From assembly GCF_052103615.1 (NCBI RefSeq), contig NZ_JBQEKA010000004.1:43916-107915 (forward strand): a DNA stretch of 64,000 bases, given 5' to 3'. This stretch comes from Kerstersia sp052103615. GTDB lineage: Bacteria > Pseudomonadota > Gammaproteobacteria > Burkholderiales > Burkholderiaceae_B. The notes under the pieces are model-generated. The model ran no database searches and was not told where the DNA came from. It was given only the letters and a program-made list of their open reading frames with translations. Shown here one piece after another: positions 34,534 to 43,741 of the stretch; positions within the stretch are counted from its first letter, which is position 1; each line of letters opens with the position of its first letter. A program made the position numbers and the translations under genes.

Positions 34534-36630
34534 TCAGCGGAACGCTTTTTCCTTGAGGGTTTTCAAAGCATCGCGCGCCGCAGCAGCCTGTTCGAACTCC
34601 AGGTTGCGCGCATGCTCCAGCATGGCTTTCTCCAGACGCCGGATTTCCTGCGCCAGGCTTTTCTCGTCCTGGGGAATACCGGCCATTTCGTACGCAGGCG
34701 CCGTGTCCAGCTCTTTGCTGGACGACATGACGCCATCAATCATTTCGCGCACCGCCTTCTGAACGCCCCTGGGCTCGATCCCGTGCTCAGCGTTATAGGC
34801 CACCTGCCGCTCCCGGCGGCGTTCGGTTTCACCTATTGCCCGATGCATGGAATCCGTCACCCGGTCAGCATAGAGAATCGCCCGCCCGTTCAGGTTACGC
34901 GCCGCCCGGCCTATGGTCTGGATCAGGCTGCGCTCAGAGCGCAGGAAACCTTCCTTATCGGCATCCAGAATGGCGACCAGCGACACCTCCGGGATATCCA
35001 GCCCTTCGCGCAGCAAGTTGATCCCGACCAGCACATCGAAAATCCCCAGGCGCAGATCCCGGATGATTTCCACCCGTTCCACGGTGTCGATATCCGAATG
35101 CAGGTAGCGCACCTTGACGCCATTTTCCGTCAGGTATTCGGTCAGCTCCTCTGACATGCGCTTGGTCAGCGTCGTGACCAGCACCCGGTCGCCCTGATTG
35201 ACGCGCAAACGGATTTCCCCCAGCAGGTCATCGACCTGCGTCATCGCGGGACGTACCTCCACCACCGGGTCCACCAGGCCAGTAGGACGCACCACCTGTT
35301 CGACAACATTGTCGGACGAGCCGTTTTCATAGGGCCCCGGGGTGGCGGAGACAAACACGCACTGACGCATGCGCGCTTCGAATTCATCCATTTTCAGCGG
35401 CCGGTTATCCAGCGCCGAAGGCAGGCGGAAGCCGTAGGTCACCAGGGTTTCCTTGCGCGAACGGTCGCCCCGGTACATGCCGCCAAGTTGGCCCATCATG
35501 ACGTGGCTTTCGTCAATGAACATCAGCGCATCGGCAGGCAGGTAATCAATCAGCGTCGGCGGAGGGTCTCCCGGCGCCGCGCCGGACAAATGCCGCGAGT
35601 AGTTTTCAATGCCCTTGCAGAACCCCAGCTCCTGCAACATTTCCAGATCAAAGCGGGTGCGCTGCTCCAGCCGCTGGGCTTCCACCAGCTTGCCGTCGGC
35701 CACAAAGAAAGCCAGGCGCTCCTTGAGCTCCTGCTTGATCGTTTCAATGGCGCGCAAGACTGTTTCACGCGGCGTCACATAGTGCGAACCGGGGTAAACC
35801 GTGAATCGCGGCGTTTTCTGGCGCACCCGGCCCGTCAGGGGATCAAACAGTTCCAGGGTTTCGACCTCATCGTCGAACATGCTGACGCGCACCGCCAGCT
35901 CCGCGCTTTCCGCCGGAAAGATATCTATCGTATCGCCGCGCACCCGGAACACGCCGCGGGTAAATTCCGCATCATTGCGCGTGTATTGCATGGCCACCAG
36001 GCGTTCCAGGATTTCACGCCTGCCGATGCGGTCACCCGTGCGCAGAACCAGTACCATGGCGTGATAATCGCCAGGGTTGCCGATACCGTAAATACACGAC
36101 ACCGTTCCCACAATGACCGTATCCCGGCGCTCCAGCAGGCTTTTCGTGGCCGACAGACGCATCTGTTCGATGTGCTCATTGATGGCCGAGTCTTTCTCGA
36201 TGAACAGATCCCGCGAAGGCACATAGGCTTCGGGCTGGTAATAATCGTAGTAGGACACGAAATATTCCACCGCATTGCGGGGAAAGAATTCCCGCATCTC
36301 GGCGTACAACTGCGCCGCCAGCGTCTTATTGGGCGCCAGCACCAGCGCGGGACGCCCCATGCGCGCGATGACGTTGGCCATCGTGTAGGTTTTTCCTGAG
36401 CCCGTCACCCCCAGCAATGTCTGGCGCATCAGGCCGTCATTGGCCCCTTCCACCAACGCGTCGATGGCCGCAGGCTGGTCGCCTGCCGGCGGATACGGTT
36501 GGTGCAACAGAAAGGGGCTGCCCGGGAAACGCTGGAACACGCCCTCCCCGCCATGGGTAACCCCGCTATTTTCGCTGCCCTCACCACCAGGCCGCGTTGA
36601 AAAATCATCGGAAGAGGCCGCTGTGCTCAT
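34534..36630 (-). CDS. uvrB: Excinuclease ABC subunit UvrB
   Basis: 698 residues. Walker A GVTGSGKTYT, the damage-wedging beta-hairpin YYDYYQPEAYVPSRDLFIEKD, DEAD-like DESHVM, helicase motifs V-VI (GINLLREGLDIPEV, QTIGRAARN), and the C-terminal UVR coiled coil (EIRRLEKAMLEHARNLEFEQAAAARD) that binds UvrC. It has a 35-residue polar N-terminal extension before FQRFPGSPFLLHQPYPPAGDQP. Nucleotide excision repair, cytosol. Divergent from the aminotransferase gene with an 82-base shared promoter region. Confidence 0.97.
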   Translation of the reverse strand: MSTAASSDDFSTRPGGEGSENSGVTHGGEGVFQRFPGSPFLLHQPYPPAGDQPAAIDALVEGANDGLMRQTLLGVTGSGKTYTMANVIARMGRPALVLAPNKTLAAQLYAEMREFFPRNAVEYFVSYYDYYQPEAYVPSRDLFIEKDSAINEHIEQMRLSATKSLLERRDTVIVGTVSCIYGIGNPGDYHAMVLVLRTGDRIGRREILERLVAMQYTRNDAEFTRGVFRVRGDTIDIFPAESAELAVRVSMFDDEVETLELFDPLTGRVRQKTPRFTVYPGSHYVTPRETVLRAIETIKQELKERLAFFVADGKLVEAQRLEQRTRFDLEMLQELGFCKGIENYSRHLSGAAPGDPPPTLIDYLPADALMFIDESHVMMGQLGGMYRGDRSRKETLVTYGFRLPSALDNRPLKMDEFEARMRQCVFVSATPGPYENGSSDNVVEQVVRPTGLVDPVVEVRPAMTQVDDLLGEIRLRVNQGDRVLVTTLTKRMSEELTEYLTENGVKVRYLHSDIDTVERVEIIRDLRLGIFDVLVGINLLREGLDIPEVSLVAILDADKEGFLRSERSLIQTIGRAARNLNGRAILYADRVTDSMHRAIGETERRRERQVAYNAEHGIEPRGVQKAVREMIDGVMSSSKELDTAPAYEMAGIPQDEKSLAQEIRRLEKAMLEHARNLEFEQAAAARDALKTLKEKAFR

Positions 36631-36712
36631 GCTAGACTTTTAAGTCGGGGAAAACGCTACATTATCCCTGTCACGCATCACTGCGTCCATCTTCTCTATT
36701 CTCCCTTCCATC

Positions 36713-37918
36713 ATGAGTTCACTTTTCGCATCCGTTGAAGTCGCGCCGCGCGACCCTATCCTGGGTCTGAACGAACAGTTCGCTGCGGACACCCGTCCCA
36801 ACAAAGCCAATCTGGGCGTTGGTGTCTATTACGACGACAAGGGCCACCTGCCCCTGCTCAACTGCGTCAAGCAAGCCGAGGAAGCCCTGACCGCCAAGGC
36901 TGCCGCACGCGGCTACCTGCCCATCGACGGCCTGAGCGACTACAACAGCGGTGTGCAGAAGCTGCTGTTTGGCCGTGATTCCCCGCTGCTGACGTCCGGC
37001 CGCCTGGTCACCGCCCAAGCCCTGGGCGGCACCGGCGCGCTGAAAATCGGCGCCGATTTCCTGAAAGAACTGTTGCCCGATTCGCCAGTCGCCATCAGTG
37101 ACCCAAGCTGGGAAAACCACCGCGCGCTGTTCACCCGCGCCGGCTTCCCGGTCGTGACCTACCGCTACTATGACGCCGCGACCCACGGCCTGGACTTCGA
37201 AGGCATGAAGGCCAGCCTGCGCACCCTGCCGGCGCGCACCATCGTGGTGCTGCACGCCTGCTGCCACAATCCGACCGGTGTCGATCCCTCGCTGGCCCAG
37301 TGGAGCGAAATCGCCGATATCGCCAAGGAAAAAGACCTGGTTCCTTTTCTGGACATCGCCTATCAAGGCTTCGGCGACAGCCTGGAAGAAGATGGCGCGG
37401 TCGTGCGCCTGTTTGCCAACAAAGGGCTCTCGCTCTTCATCAGCTCTTCGTTCTCGAAGTCATTCTCGCTGTATGGCGAGCGTGTCGGTGCCCTGACGAT
37501 GGTCGCTGCCAACAGTGACGAAGCCAAGGCCGTGCAAAGCCAGATCAAGCGCGTCATCCGCACGAACTACTCCAACCCGCCCACCCATGGCAGCCGCGTG
37601 GTCGCGACCGTGCTGGGTGACACCAAGCTGTTCGCTGAATGGGAACAGGAACTGGCTGGCATGCGTGACCGCATCCGCGCCATGCGTACCCAATTGGTGG
37701 ACAAACTGGCTGAGGCTGGCGTGCCGGGCGATTTCAGCTTTGTGAAGGCCCAGCGCGGCATGTTCTCCTACTCCGGCCTGAATGCCGAGCAGGTCGAAAA
37801 ACTGCGCGCCGAGCATGGCATCTACGCTGTCAGCAGCGGCCGCATCTGTGTGGCTGCGCTCAACAGCGGCAATATTGACACCGTTGCCAACGCGATTGCC
37901 GCCGTCATCAAGGGCTAA
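36713..37918 (+). CDS. tyrB: Aromatic-amino-acid/aspartate aminotransferase
   Basis: 401 residues, class I aminotransferase of the AspC/TyrB type. Seen: NLGVGVYYDD, GGTGALKIGADFL, the cofactor-facing HACCHNPTGVD, FLDIAYQGFGD, and the PLP lysine in SSSFSKSFSLYGERVG. It transfers amino groups between 2-oxoglutarate and Asp/Tyr/Phe. The sequence alone does not decide AspC from TyrB; YQGFGDSLEED with the HACCHNP variant is common in betaproteobacterial tyrB. A strong terminator follows. Confidence 0.92.
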   Translation: MSSLFASVEVAPRDPILGLNEQFAADTRPNKANLGVGVYYDDKGHLPLLNCVKQAEEALTAKAAARGYLPIDGLSDYNSGVQKLLFGRDSPLLTSGRLVTAQALGGTGALKIGADFLKELLPDSPVAISDPSWENHRALFTRAGFPVVTYRYYDAATHGLDFEGMKASLRTLPARTIVVLHACCHNPTGVDPSLAQWSEIADIAKEKDLVPFLDIAYQGFGDSLEEDGAVVRLFANKGLSLFISSSFSKSFSLYGERVGALTMVAANSDEAKAVQSQIKRVIRTNYSNPPTHGSRVVATVLGDTKLFAEWEQELAGMRDRIRAMRTQLVDKLAEAGVPGDFSFVKAQRGMFSYSGLNAEQVEKLRAEHGIYAVSSGRICVAALNSGNIDTVANAIAAVIKG

Positions 37919-37992
37919 AGCGCAAACCAAGACCGGCCAGCCTCACAATGAAGCTGGCCGTTTCATGCAACAGCCCTGCTGATTTGCACAGC

Positions 37993-38034
37993 CCCCCTAA
38001 GCCTGGATCTTGATCCCGGCTTAGGGGGCTTTTT
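37993..38034 (+). terminator. Intrinsic terminator after aminotransferase gene
   Basis: Stem CCCCCTAAGCC/GGCTTAGGGGG with a 14-base loop and a T5 tail. A second, weaker hairpin (CGGCCAGC/GCTGGCCG) lies closer to the gene at about 37934-37961, followed by TTTC, so the end may be doubled. Confidence 0.9.
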
Positions 38035-38123
38035 ACATGGCGCAGCGCGCTTGGCTGCCCCAGCCCAAGGCGGCGCAAGGGCTGACACTCTGGCTAAACA
38101 CCAGGGCTAGCGCGCATGCGCTT

Positions 38124-39032
38124 TCATCCCTGCTCAGGCAACGCGGCGCGTACCCGCCGCACAGGAAGGCGCCATCCGAAATTCATCCCGGCCACCGCCA
38201 ACAGAATGCCCAGCGCCCCTGCCAACTGCAAGCCGCCCAGCCGGTGGCCGAATGCCCAGGCATCTACCCCTACCGCCATCACCGGATAAATAAAAGACAG
38301 CGCGCCGACCAGCGCCGTGGATATTTTCTGCAAGGCGCCATAAAGCAGCGTGGACATTAACCCCGTATGCACAAAGCCCAGCATCAGCAGCAATCCCCAG
38401 GTCGCCCCGGCCCCGCTGCCCTCAGGCAATTGCATGGCCGGCCAAAGCAATAGCACCCCCGCCCCCATCAGGATCAACACACACAGATGCGGCGGCACAT
38501 CCTTGAGCCGTTTCGTTATTGCCGCCGCCATGGCATAGAAAAAAGCCGCAGCCAGCGCCAGGGCAATCCCGCCCAGGTAAGTCGGGGAAGCCTCTGCCGC
38601 CTGCCGCCCGCCTGCCACCATCAACAGCACCCCGAAAAAAGCCAAGACCAGCCAGCCCAATTGGCGCATGCCCAGCTTTTCCCCAAAGAAAACAGCGCCC
38701 AGCGCCACCAGCATGAAAGGCTGGGTGTGATAAGTAATGGTTGCCACCGCAATCGACGAATGGGAATACGCTGAAAACAGGCAATACCAGTTCGCCACCA
38801 GCGCCACGCCCCCCAGGGCCGCCCATGCCGCCTTGCGCCGGCCCGGCCAACAGCCGCGCAACAGCCCCAAACCTGCGCAAGCCAGCAGCATCGCCAGCCC
38901 GCCCAGCGCGCAACGCCAGAAAACCACTGCCATCACCGGCATGGCGGTTTCAATCACCAGCCAGCCTATCGTGCCTGAAATCAGCATGGCCACCGTCATT
39001 TCGGCCACGCCTTTTGTTCTCGTATCCATCAT
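38124..39032 (-). CDS. EamA/DMT family transporter
   Basis: 302 residues, ten helices in two EamA units; FWRCALGGLAMLLAC and YHTQPFMLVALGAVFFGEKLG (with the conserved GE near the end of the first unit) are typical, and the second unit ends GALGILLAVAGMNFGW. Starts at 39032 or 39029 (double Met). It is divergent from the XRE-cupin regulator gene 178 bases away, a common arrangement in which the regulator controls the exporter. Confidence 0.88.
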   Translation of the reverse strand: MMDTRTKGVAEMTVAMLISGTIGWLVIETAMPVMAVVFWRCALGGLAMLLACAGLGLLRGCWPGRRKAAWAALGGVALVANWYCLFSAYSHSSIAVATITYHTQPFMLVALGAVFFGEKLGMRQLGWLVLAFFGVLLMVAGGRQAAEASPTYLGGIALALAAAFFYAMAAAITKRLKDVPPHLCVLILMGAGVLLLWPAMQLPEGSGAGATWGLLLMLGFVHTGLMSTLLYGALQKISTALVGALSFIYPVMAVGVDAWAFGHRLGGLQLAGALGILLAVAGMNFGWRLPVRRVRAALPEQG

Positions 39033-39113
39033 TCCTCTCGCCAGGCATCGCTGGCATACCGCGCCGCCGTGCTCGTCCGTGTTTGCTGTTCAGTAAAAAA
39101 AACAGATGGACGA

Positions 39114-39133
39114 TATAATGATCCAAAGATCAT
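39114..39133 (+). promoter_or_regulatory. TATAAT box with adjoining palindrome
   Basis: A perfect TATAAT (39114-39119) overlaps the inverted repeat ATGATC-CAAA-GATCAT (39118-39133). A GTTCG (39137-39141) and a CGAAC about 30 bases later add a second, looser symmetry. Located between the EamA gene and the XRE-cupin gene, it is a plausible autoregulated promoter/operator. No good -35 hexamer was found, which fits an activated or weak promoter. Confidence 0.45.
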
Positions 39134-39210
39134 CAGTTCGTCAAATAGAACATTTGTTTGTTATATCGAACAATACGATGGCAATGCCGCCAACAAGATA
39201 GAGAATTGCC

Positions 39211-39774
39211 GTGCCAGAATCCCCGTTTTCCACGCCTATCGCCATTCTCTCCGCGTCTTTACGCCGTGAACGCGAACGCATGGGCCTATCCGTGTCGGAA
39301 CTGGCCAAACGCGCAGGCGTGGCCAAATCTACCCTGTCCCAGATTGAGGCCGGTGTCGGCAACCCGGGCCTGGAAACGCTTTGGGCCCTGGCCATGGCGC
39401 TGGAAATACAGGTCACCCGCCTGATTGCGCCCGCACGCCCGCCCATACAGGTTCTGCGCGCAGGAGAAGGCATGGCGCTGGCCTCGGAAGAGGCCAATTA
39501 TGTCGCTACCCTGCTGGCAGTGTGCCCGGCCGGCATGCAGCGCGATATGTACCGGCTGGTGGCGCAACCTGGCACCCCCAGGGTTTCCATTCCCCACCCG
39601 CCCGGCACCGCTGAGCATGTCGTCATCTGCCAGGGACGCGCGCGGGTCGGCCCGCTGAATCAAACGGTCGAACTGGGTCCGGGCGATTACGCCAGCTATC
39701 CCGCTGATGAAACCCATATTTTTGAAGCGCTGCTCGAAGATACCAGCGCCGTCATGCTGATGGAACACCCCTGA
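39211..39774 (+). CDS. XRE-family regulator with C-terminal cupin domain
   Basis: 187 residues. Helix-turn-helix at about 12-66 (LRRERERMGLSVSELAKRAGVAKSTLSQIEAG), cupin barrel at about 110-185 (ISIPHPPGTAEHVVICQGRARVGP, LGPGDYASYPADETHIFEA), a layout of ligand-sensing repressors such as PuuR. It begins with GTG at 39211. It probably regulates the divergent EamA gene. Confidence 0.9.
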   Translation: MPESPFSTPIAILSASLRRERERMGLSVSELAKRAGVAKSTLSQIEAGVGNPGLETLWALAMALEIQVTRLIAPARPPIQVLRAGEGMALASEEANYVATLLAVCPAGMQRDMYRLVAQPGTPRVSIPHPPGTAEHVVICQGRARVGPLNQTVELGPGDYASYPADETHIFEALLEDTSAVMLMEHP

Positions 39775-39840
39775 CAGAGTGTGCCGATCAGGATCCCCCT
39801 AATCATGCTACCGGCCTGGCATATCCCGGGCCGTCCCGGC

Positions 39841-39915
39841 TTCATCAGGCCACGCGGTATCAGGCTATACAGCATCAGACCAATCAGCATCAGACCGCCG
39901 AGCATCAGGCAAGCA
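39841..39915. repeat. Five imperfect 15-base tandem repeats
   Basis: Five units of 15 bases share the core CATCAGRCC: 39841, 39856, 39871, 39886 and 39901. Units 3-4 (AGCATCAGACC) are the closest. The last unit contains the stop codon of the PaaX-like gene (39905-39907). On the minus strand one frame reads as a hydrophobic five-residue repeat (GLMLx). Confidence 0.75.
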
Positions 39916-40780
39916 AACGCAGTATGTCCTCGACATAGCGTACTGACAAAGGCTTGAGCACCCGTTGCAGTTCGCAGAATACCCGGCGTGCCGCAATGCC
40001 CTGCCATTCTGCGGGCAAGAGTTCCGGTGGCAGGCCTGGGTCCAGAAAGGGCAAGCGCCGCCATTGCGTTACCATCGGGATATAGATTTTGAAGGCTTCC
40101 TGCAACGTTTGCGTATCCTCACGGATATTCCCCAGCCAACGTTCGCTGAGCGGGCCAAACGCCTGCACAAAAGCCAGGTACTCGTCTTCCAGGGCATCCA
40201 GATTCCACCATTGCGCCACTTTCAGACGCAAATCGCCCAGGCCTGCCGGCTCCGCCACAAAGAAATCCACATACGGCCATAGCTCATGCTCGCGGATATA
40301 TTCCAGCGCTTCGGCCTGCACGCGCACTGGCGCAATCCCCAGACCCGGCGCGACGTTGCCAAACCCCATGCGCGCCAGTCCTGCCCGGATCTTGTGGCGG
40401 TTTTTACGCTCACTTTCCGGCACCGAATAAGACACCAGCAGCCATGGATCCGCCACGCCCGCTGTCCGCGGCGCGAAAATCCGCTCATCGCCCGCCAGCA
40501 TATGCGGCTCCAGCGCTTCGGCCAGCGCATAGCCGCTAGCGCCCCCCGCCTTGCGGCTGAGCAACACCCCCCTTTTCTTCAGGCGTGAAATAGAGGAACG
40601 CACACTGGTAGGCTCATAGCCCAACTCCGAGAGCAAACGCACCAGCGCCGCAACAGGAATGGCTTTCCCTGCGGGACGGCCATACAGGCCGAACAGCGTG
40701 ACGACATAACGGTGGTGCGCAGGCTGCTCATGCCCGCCAGGCTCTCGTCCGGCAATAATTTCGTCGATAGCGCTAGACAC
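39905..40780 (-). CDS. PaaX family transcriptional regulator
   Basis: 291 residues. N-terminal winged helix (HHRYVVTLFGLYGRPAGKAIPVAALVRLLSELGYEPTSVRSSISRLKKRGVL), then the PaaX central domain (PWLLVSYSVPESERKNRHKIRAGLARMGFG) and a C-terminal part (FVQAFGPLSERWLG). PaaX represses phenylacetate catabolism in response to phenylacetyl-CoA, but no paa gene is nearby, so the target is unknown. The GTG at 40780 is chosen because GGGAG lies 7 bases before it; the frame is open to 40954 without support. Confidence 0.88.
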   Translation of the reverse strand: MSSAIDEIIAGREPGGHEQPAHHRYVVTLFGLYGRPAGKAIPVAALVRLLSELGYEPTSVRSSISRLKKRGVLLSRKAGGASGYALAEALEPHMLAGDERIFAPRTAGVADPWLLVSYSVPESERKNRHKIRAGLARMGFGNVAPGLGIAPVRVQAEALEYIREHELWPYVDFFVAEPAGLGDLRLKVAQWWNLDALEDEYLAFVQAFGPLSERWLGNIREDTQTLQEAFKIYIPMVTQWRRLPFLDPGLPPELLPAEWQGIAARRVFCELQRVLKPLSVRYVEDILRLLA

Positions 40781-40882
40781 CTTCAACTCCCTTTCAAGGT
40801 ACGGGCCCGCACGCGGCAGCCGCGCGCCGGGCAACGCCTGCCGCATGCCCGCCGGCCGGGTGCGGATCCGGGCGCACGATGC

Positions 40883-40920
40883 AAAAACCCCAGCGGCCGG
40901 AATCTCTCCAGCCGCTGGGG
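40883..40920 (-). terminator. Intrinsic terminator of pnp
   Basis: Perfect 10-base stem CCCCAGCGGC/GCCGCTGGGG, loop 13, followed on the minus strand by T5. It lies 63 bases after the pnp stop. Confidence 0.92.
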
Positions 40921-40982
40921 CGTCTATACCGCGTAGCCGGTCCGGCGCGCTCAAAGCAGCACCGGAACACGGCAGGCAGACC

Positions 40983-43124
40983 TTACTGGGCAGCGCCCGG
41001 CGCAGCCGGACCGCCTTGTTGCTCGATACCGCCGATGGCCTTCACCGACAGGCGCAGACGGCCCTTTTCGTCGGCTTCGATGACCTTCACACGCACCGCC
41101 TGGCCGACCTTCAGCACATCATTGATGTTGGCGATACGGTAGTTGGCGATCTCCGAGATATGCAGCAGGCCGTCGCGGCCCGGCAGCACTTGCACGATGG
41201 CGCCGAAGTCCAGCAAACGCAGCACGCTGCCTTCGTAGGTTTGGCCGACTTCAACATCCGCCGTGATCTCTTCGATGCGGCGCTGAGCTTCCTTGGCGCG
41301 ATCCAGATCGGCGCTGGAAATGGTGATGTTGCCATCATCCGAAATGTCGATCTGCGTACCGGTTTCTTCGGTCAGCGCGCGAATCGTGGCGCCGCCCTTG
41401 CCGATCACATCACGGATTTTTTCCGGATTGATCTTGATCTGCAGCATGCGCGGCGCGAACGTGGACAGCTCCTGGCGCGAACCGCCCAGCGCTTCCTTCA
41501 TCTTGCCCAGGATATGCAGGCGGCCTTCGCGGGCTTGAGCCAGCGCCACTTGCATGATTTCCTTGGTGATGCCCTGGATCTTGATGTCCATCTGCAGCGC
41601 GGTCACACCATTTTCGGTACCGGCTACCTTGAAGTCCATGTCGCCCAGATGATCTTCGTCGCCCAGGATGTCCGTCAGCACGGCAAACTTGCCGCCATCC
41701 AGAATCAGGCCCATGGCCACACCGGCCACGTGATCCTTCACCGGCACGCCCGCATCCATCATGGCCAGCGAACCGCCGCAAACCGATGCCATCGACGAAG
41801 AACCGTTGGACTCGGTGATTTCCGACACCACGCGAATGCTGTACTGGAAGTCTTCATGCGCCGGCAGCAGCGGAATCAGCGAACGCTTGGCCAGACGGCC
41901 GTGGCCGATTTCACGGCGCTTGGGCACACCCACGCGGCCCGTTTCGCCGGTGGCGAACGGAGGCATGTTGTAGTGGAACATGAAGCGGTCACGGTACTCG
42001 CCCATCAGCGCGTCGATGATCTGCTCGTCTTGCTTGGTGCCCAGCGTGGCGACAACCAGCGCCTGCGTTTCACCTCGGGTGAAGAGCGCGCTGCCGTGCG
42101 CGCGGGGCAGCACGCCCAGGCGGACACTGATCGGACGCACGGTACGCGTATCGCGGCCGTCGATGCGCGGCTCGCCGCTCAGGATCTGCGAACGCACCAG
42201 GCTGGCTTCCAGATCGAACAGCACGTTTTCAACTTCCACGCTGTCGGGCACGCTGGTGCCGGCCTGAGCAGCCTGCTCAGCCAGCTTGGCATGCACATCG
42301 GCATACACTTCGCGCAGTTGCGCCGTACGCGCCTGCTTTTCACGGATCGAATAGGCTGCTTTCAGGCCGCTATCAGCCACCGCCGACACTGCAGCGATCA
42401 GGGCTTCATTGCGCGGCGCTGCTTGCCAATCCCACTCGGGCTTGCCAGCATCTTCCACCAATTCATGGATGGTGTTGATAACAGCCTGCAGCTGCTCGTG
42501 GCCATAGACCACGCCGCCGAGCATGACTTCTTCGCTCAGTTGCTGGGCTTCAGATTCCACCATCAGCACGGCATTTTCGGTACCGGCCACAACGAGGTCC
42601 AGCGCCGAGGTCTTGAGCTGGCTGGCAGTGGGGTTCAGCACATAATTGCCGTCGATGTAACCGACGCGCGCGGCACCGATCGGGCCGTTGAACGGAATGC
42701 CCGAGATGGCCAGCGCGGCGGATGCGCCGATCATGGCAGCGATATCCGGGTCGATTTCAGGATTGACCGAAACCGTGTGGATGATGACCTGGACGTCGTT
42801 GTAGAACCCTTCCGGGAACAGCGGGCGCAGCGGACGGTCGATCAGGCGGGAAGTCAGCGTTTCCTTTTCGGAGGGCTTGCCTTCGCGCTTGAAGAAACCG
42901 CCGGGAATGCGGCCAGCCGCATACGTTTTTTCGATGTAATCGACGGTCAGGGGGAAGAAATCCTGGCCAGCCTTGGCCTTGCGCGCGGCAACAACAGTCG
43001 CCAGCACCACGGTATCTTCGATGGAAACCAGCACGGCGCCGGAAGCCTGGCGGGCGATTTCACCCGTCTCCAGCACCACCGTATGCTGACCGTACTGGAA
43101 CGACTTGGTCACTTTATTGAACAT
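40983..43124 (-). CDS. pnp: Polynucleotide phosphorylase
   Basis: 713 residues. Two RNase PH domains with the alpha-helical linker, then a KH domain (INPEKIRDVIGKGGATIRALTEETG) and an S1 domain (VEVGQTYEGSVLRLLDFGAIVQVLPGRDGLLHISEIA). It degrades RNA 3' to 5' with phosphate. Typical FFKREGKPSEKETLTSRLIDRPLRPLFPEG is present. It follows rpsO on the same strand, as in most proteobacteria; in relatives PNPase controls its own mRNA through a leader hairpin. That leader falls in the damaged region with the N-gap here. Confidence 0.97.
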   Translation of the reverse strand: MFNKVTKSFQYGQHTVVLETGEIARQASGAVLVSIEDTVVLATVVAARKAKAGQDFFPLTVDYIEKTYAAGRIPGGFFKREGKPSEKETLTSRLIDRPLRPLFPEGFYNDVQVIIHTVSVNPEIDPDIAAMIGASAALAISGIPFNGPIGAARVGYIDGNYVLNPTASQLKTSALDLVVAGTENAVLMVESEAQQLSEEVMLGGVVYGHEQLQAVINTIHELVEDAGKPEWDWQAAPRNEALIAAVSAVADSGLKAAYSIREKQARTAQLREVYADVHAKLAEQAAQAGTSVPDSVEVENVLFDLEASLVRSQILSGEPRIDGRDTRTVRPISVRLGVLPRAHGSALFTRGETQALVVATLGTKQDEQIIDALMGEYRDRFMFHYNMPPFATGETGRVGVPKRREIGHGRLAKRSLIPLLPAHEDFQYSIRVVSEITESNGSSSMASVCGGSLAMMDAGVPVKDHVAGVAMGLILDGGKFAVLTDILGDEDHLGDMDFKVAGTENGVTALQMDIKIQGITKEIMQVALAQAREGRLHILGKMKEALGGSRQELSTFAPRMLQIKINPEKIRDVIGKGGATIRALTEETGTQIDISDDGNITISSADLDRAKEAQRRIEEITADVEVGQTYEGSVLRLLDFGAIVQVLPGRDGLLHISEIANYRIANINDVLKVGQAVRVKVIEADEKGRLRLSVKAIGGIEQQGGPAAPGAAQ

Positions 43125-43341
43125 TGTCTATGAATCCTTGCTAGATAAAAAATGCCTTTGCCGCCGGCCCCGCTGCCCGCTTACTGCTCACCAGAACAGC
43201 GTTACAGCCCGGCACCAGCCCGACAGTAAAAAAACCGTGGGCGATGCCGACCAAGTAGCGCAGCCGACCACCCCGCAATGGAACTGGGGGCCAAACCCCC
43301 CGGTAAACTAAGAAATTAGCAGGACAAAACGTGAAAGAAAG

Positions 43342-43351
43342 NNNNNNNNNN
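43342..43351. other. Assembly gap of ten N in the rpsO-pnp spacer
   Basis: Gap flanked by poor-looking sequence: two long C runs (about 43363-43383, broken by one G) and A9 just after. A short frame across this region (43141-43446) is most likely artefact. CCGTGGGCGATGC (43235-43247) recurs inverted at 43424-43436, so the contig ends may be misjoined or a hairpin may have stopped assembly. Confidence 0.9.
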
Positions 43352-43471
43352 CCCTCACCGCGTCCCCCCCCGCCCCCCCCCCCAACAAAAAAAAACCGGG
43401 GCCGAGCCTGCGCATTTCGCGCTGCATCGCCCACGGTCGGCATCATGGGGAACCAGCCCCGTTGACTTCGA

Positions 43472-43741
43472 TCACTTGCGCAGACCGAGCTTTTCGATCA
43501 GGGCGCGGTAAGCGTCAGGGTTGCGGCCCTTCAGGTAGTCCAACAGCTTGCGGCGACGGCTGACCATGCGCAGCAGGCCGCGGCGCGAGTGGTGATCCTT
43601 CACGTGTTCCTTGAAGTGGCCCGTCAGCTCGTTGATGCGAGCCGTCAGCAGTGCCACTTGCACTTCGGGGGAACCCGTGTCGCCCTGGGCGCGCTGGAAT
43701 TGCGAAACGATTTCGGATTTCTTGATATCTGCGACAGACAT
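43472..43741 (-). CDS. rpsO: 30S ribosomal protein S15
   Basis: 89 residues, the universal length. SPEVQVALLTARINELTGHFKEHVKDHHSRRGLLRMVSRRRKLLDYLKG is the S15 core that binds 16S rRNA at the central three-way junction. GAGAGGAAT lies before the ATG. In relatives S15 represses its own mRNA. pnp follows on the same strand. The 375 bases upstream (43742-44116) hold no other gene I can support; a TTGTGT-17-TAGTAC pair at 43863-43835 (minus) is only a weak promoter candidate. Confidence 0.97.
   Translation of the reverse strand: MSVADIKKSEIVSQFQRAQGDTGSPEVQVALLTARINELTGHFKEHVKDHHSRRGLLRMVSRRRKLLDYLKGRNPDAYRALIEKLGLRK

Noticed and set aside
40845..43133. 762-codon frame opposite pnp
   Set aside because: Shadow of pnp; composition dominated by H, R and Q and no recognisable domain.
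43141..43446. 101-codon frame across the second N-gap
   Set aside because: Depends on the ten N and on homopolymer C/A runs (poly-Gly and FFFV), so it is an artefact of poor sequence.
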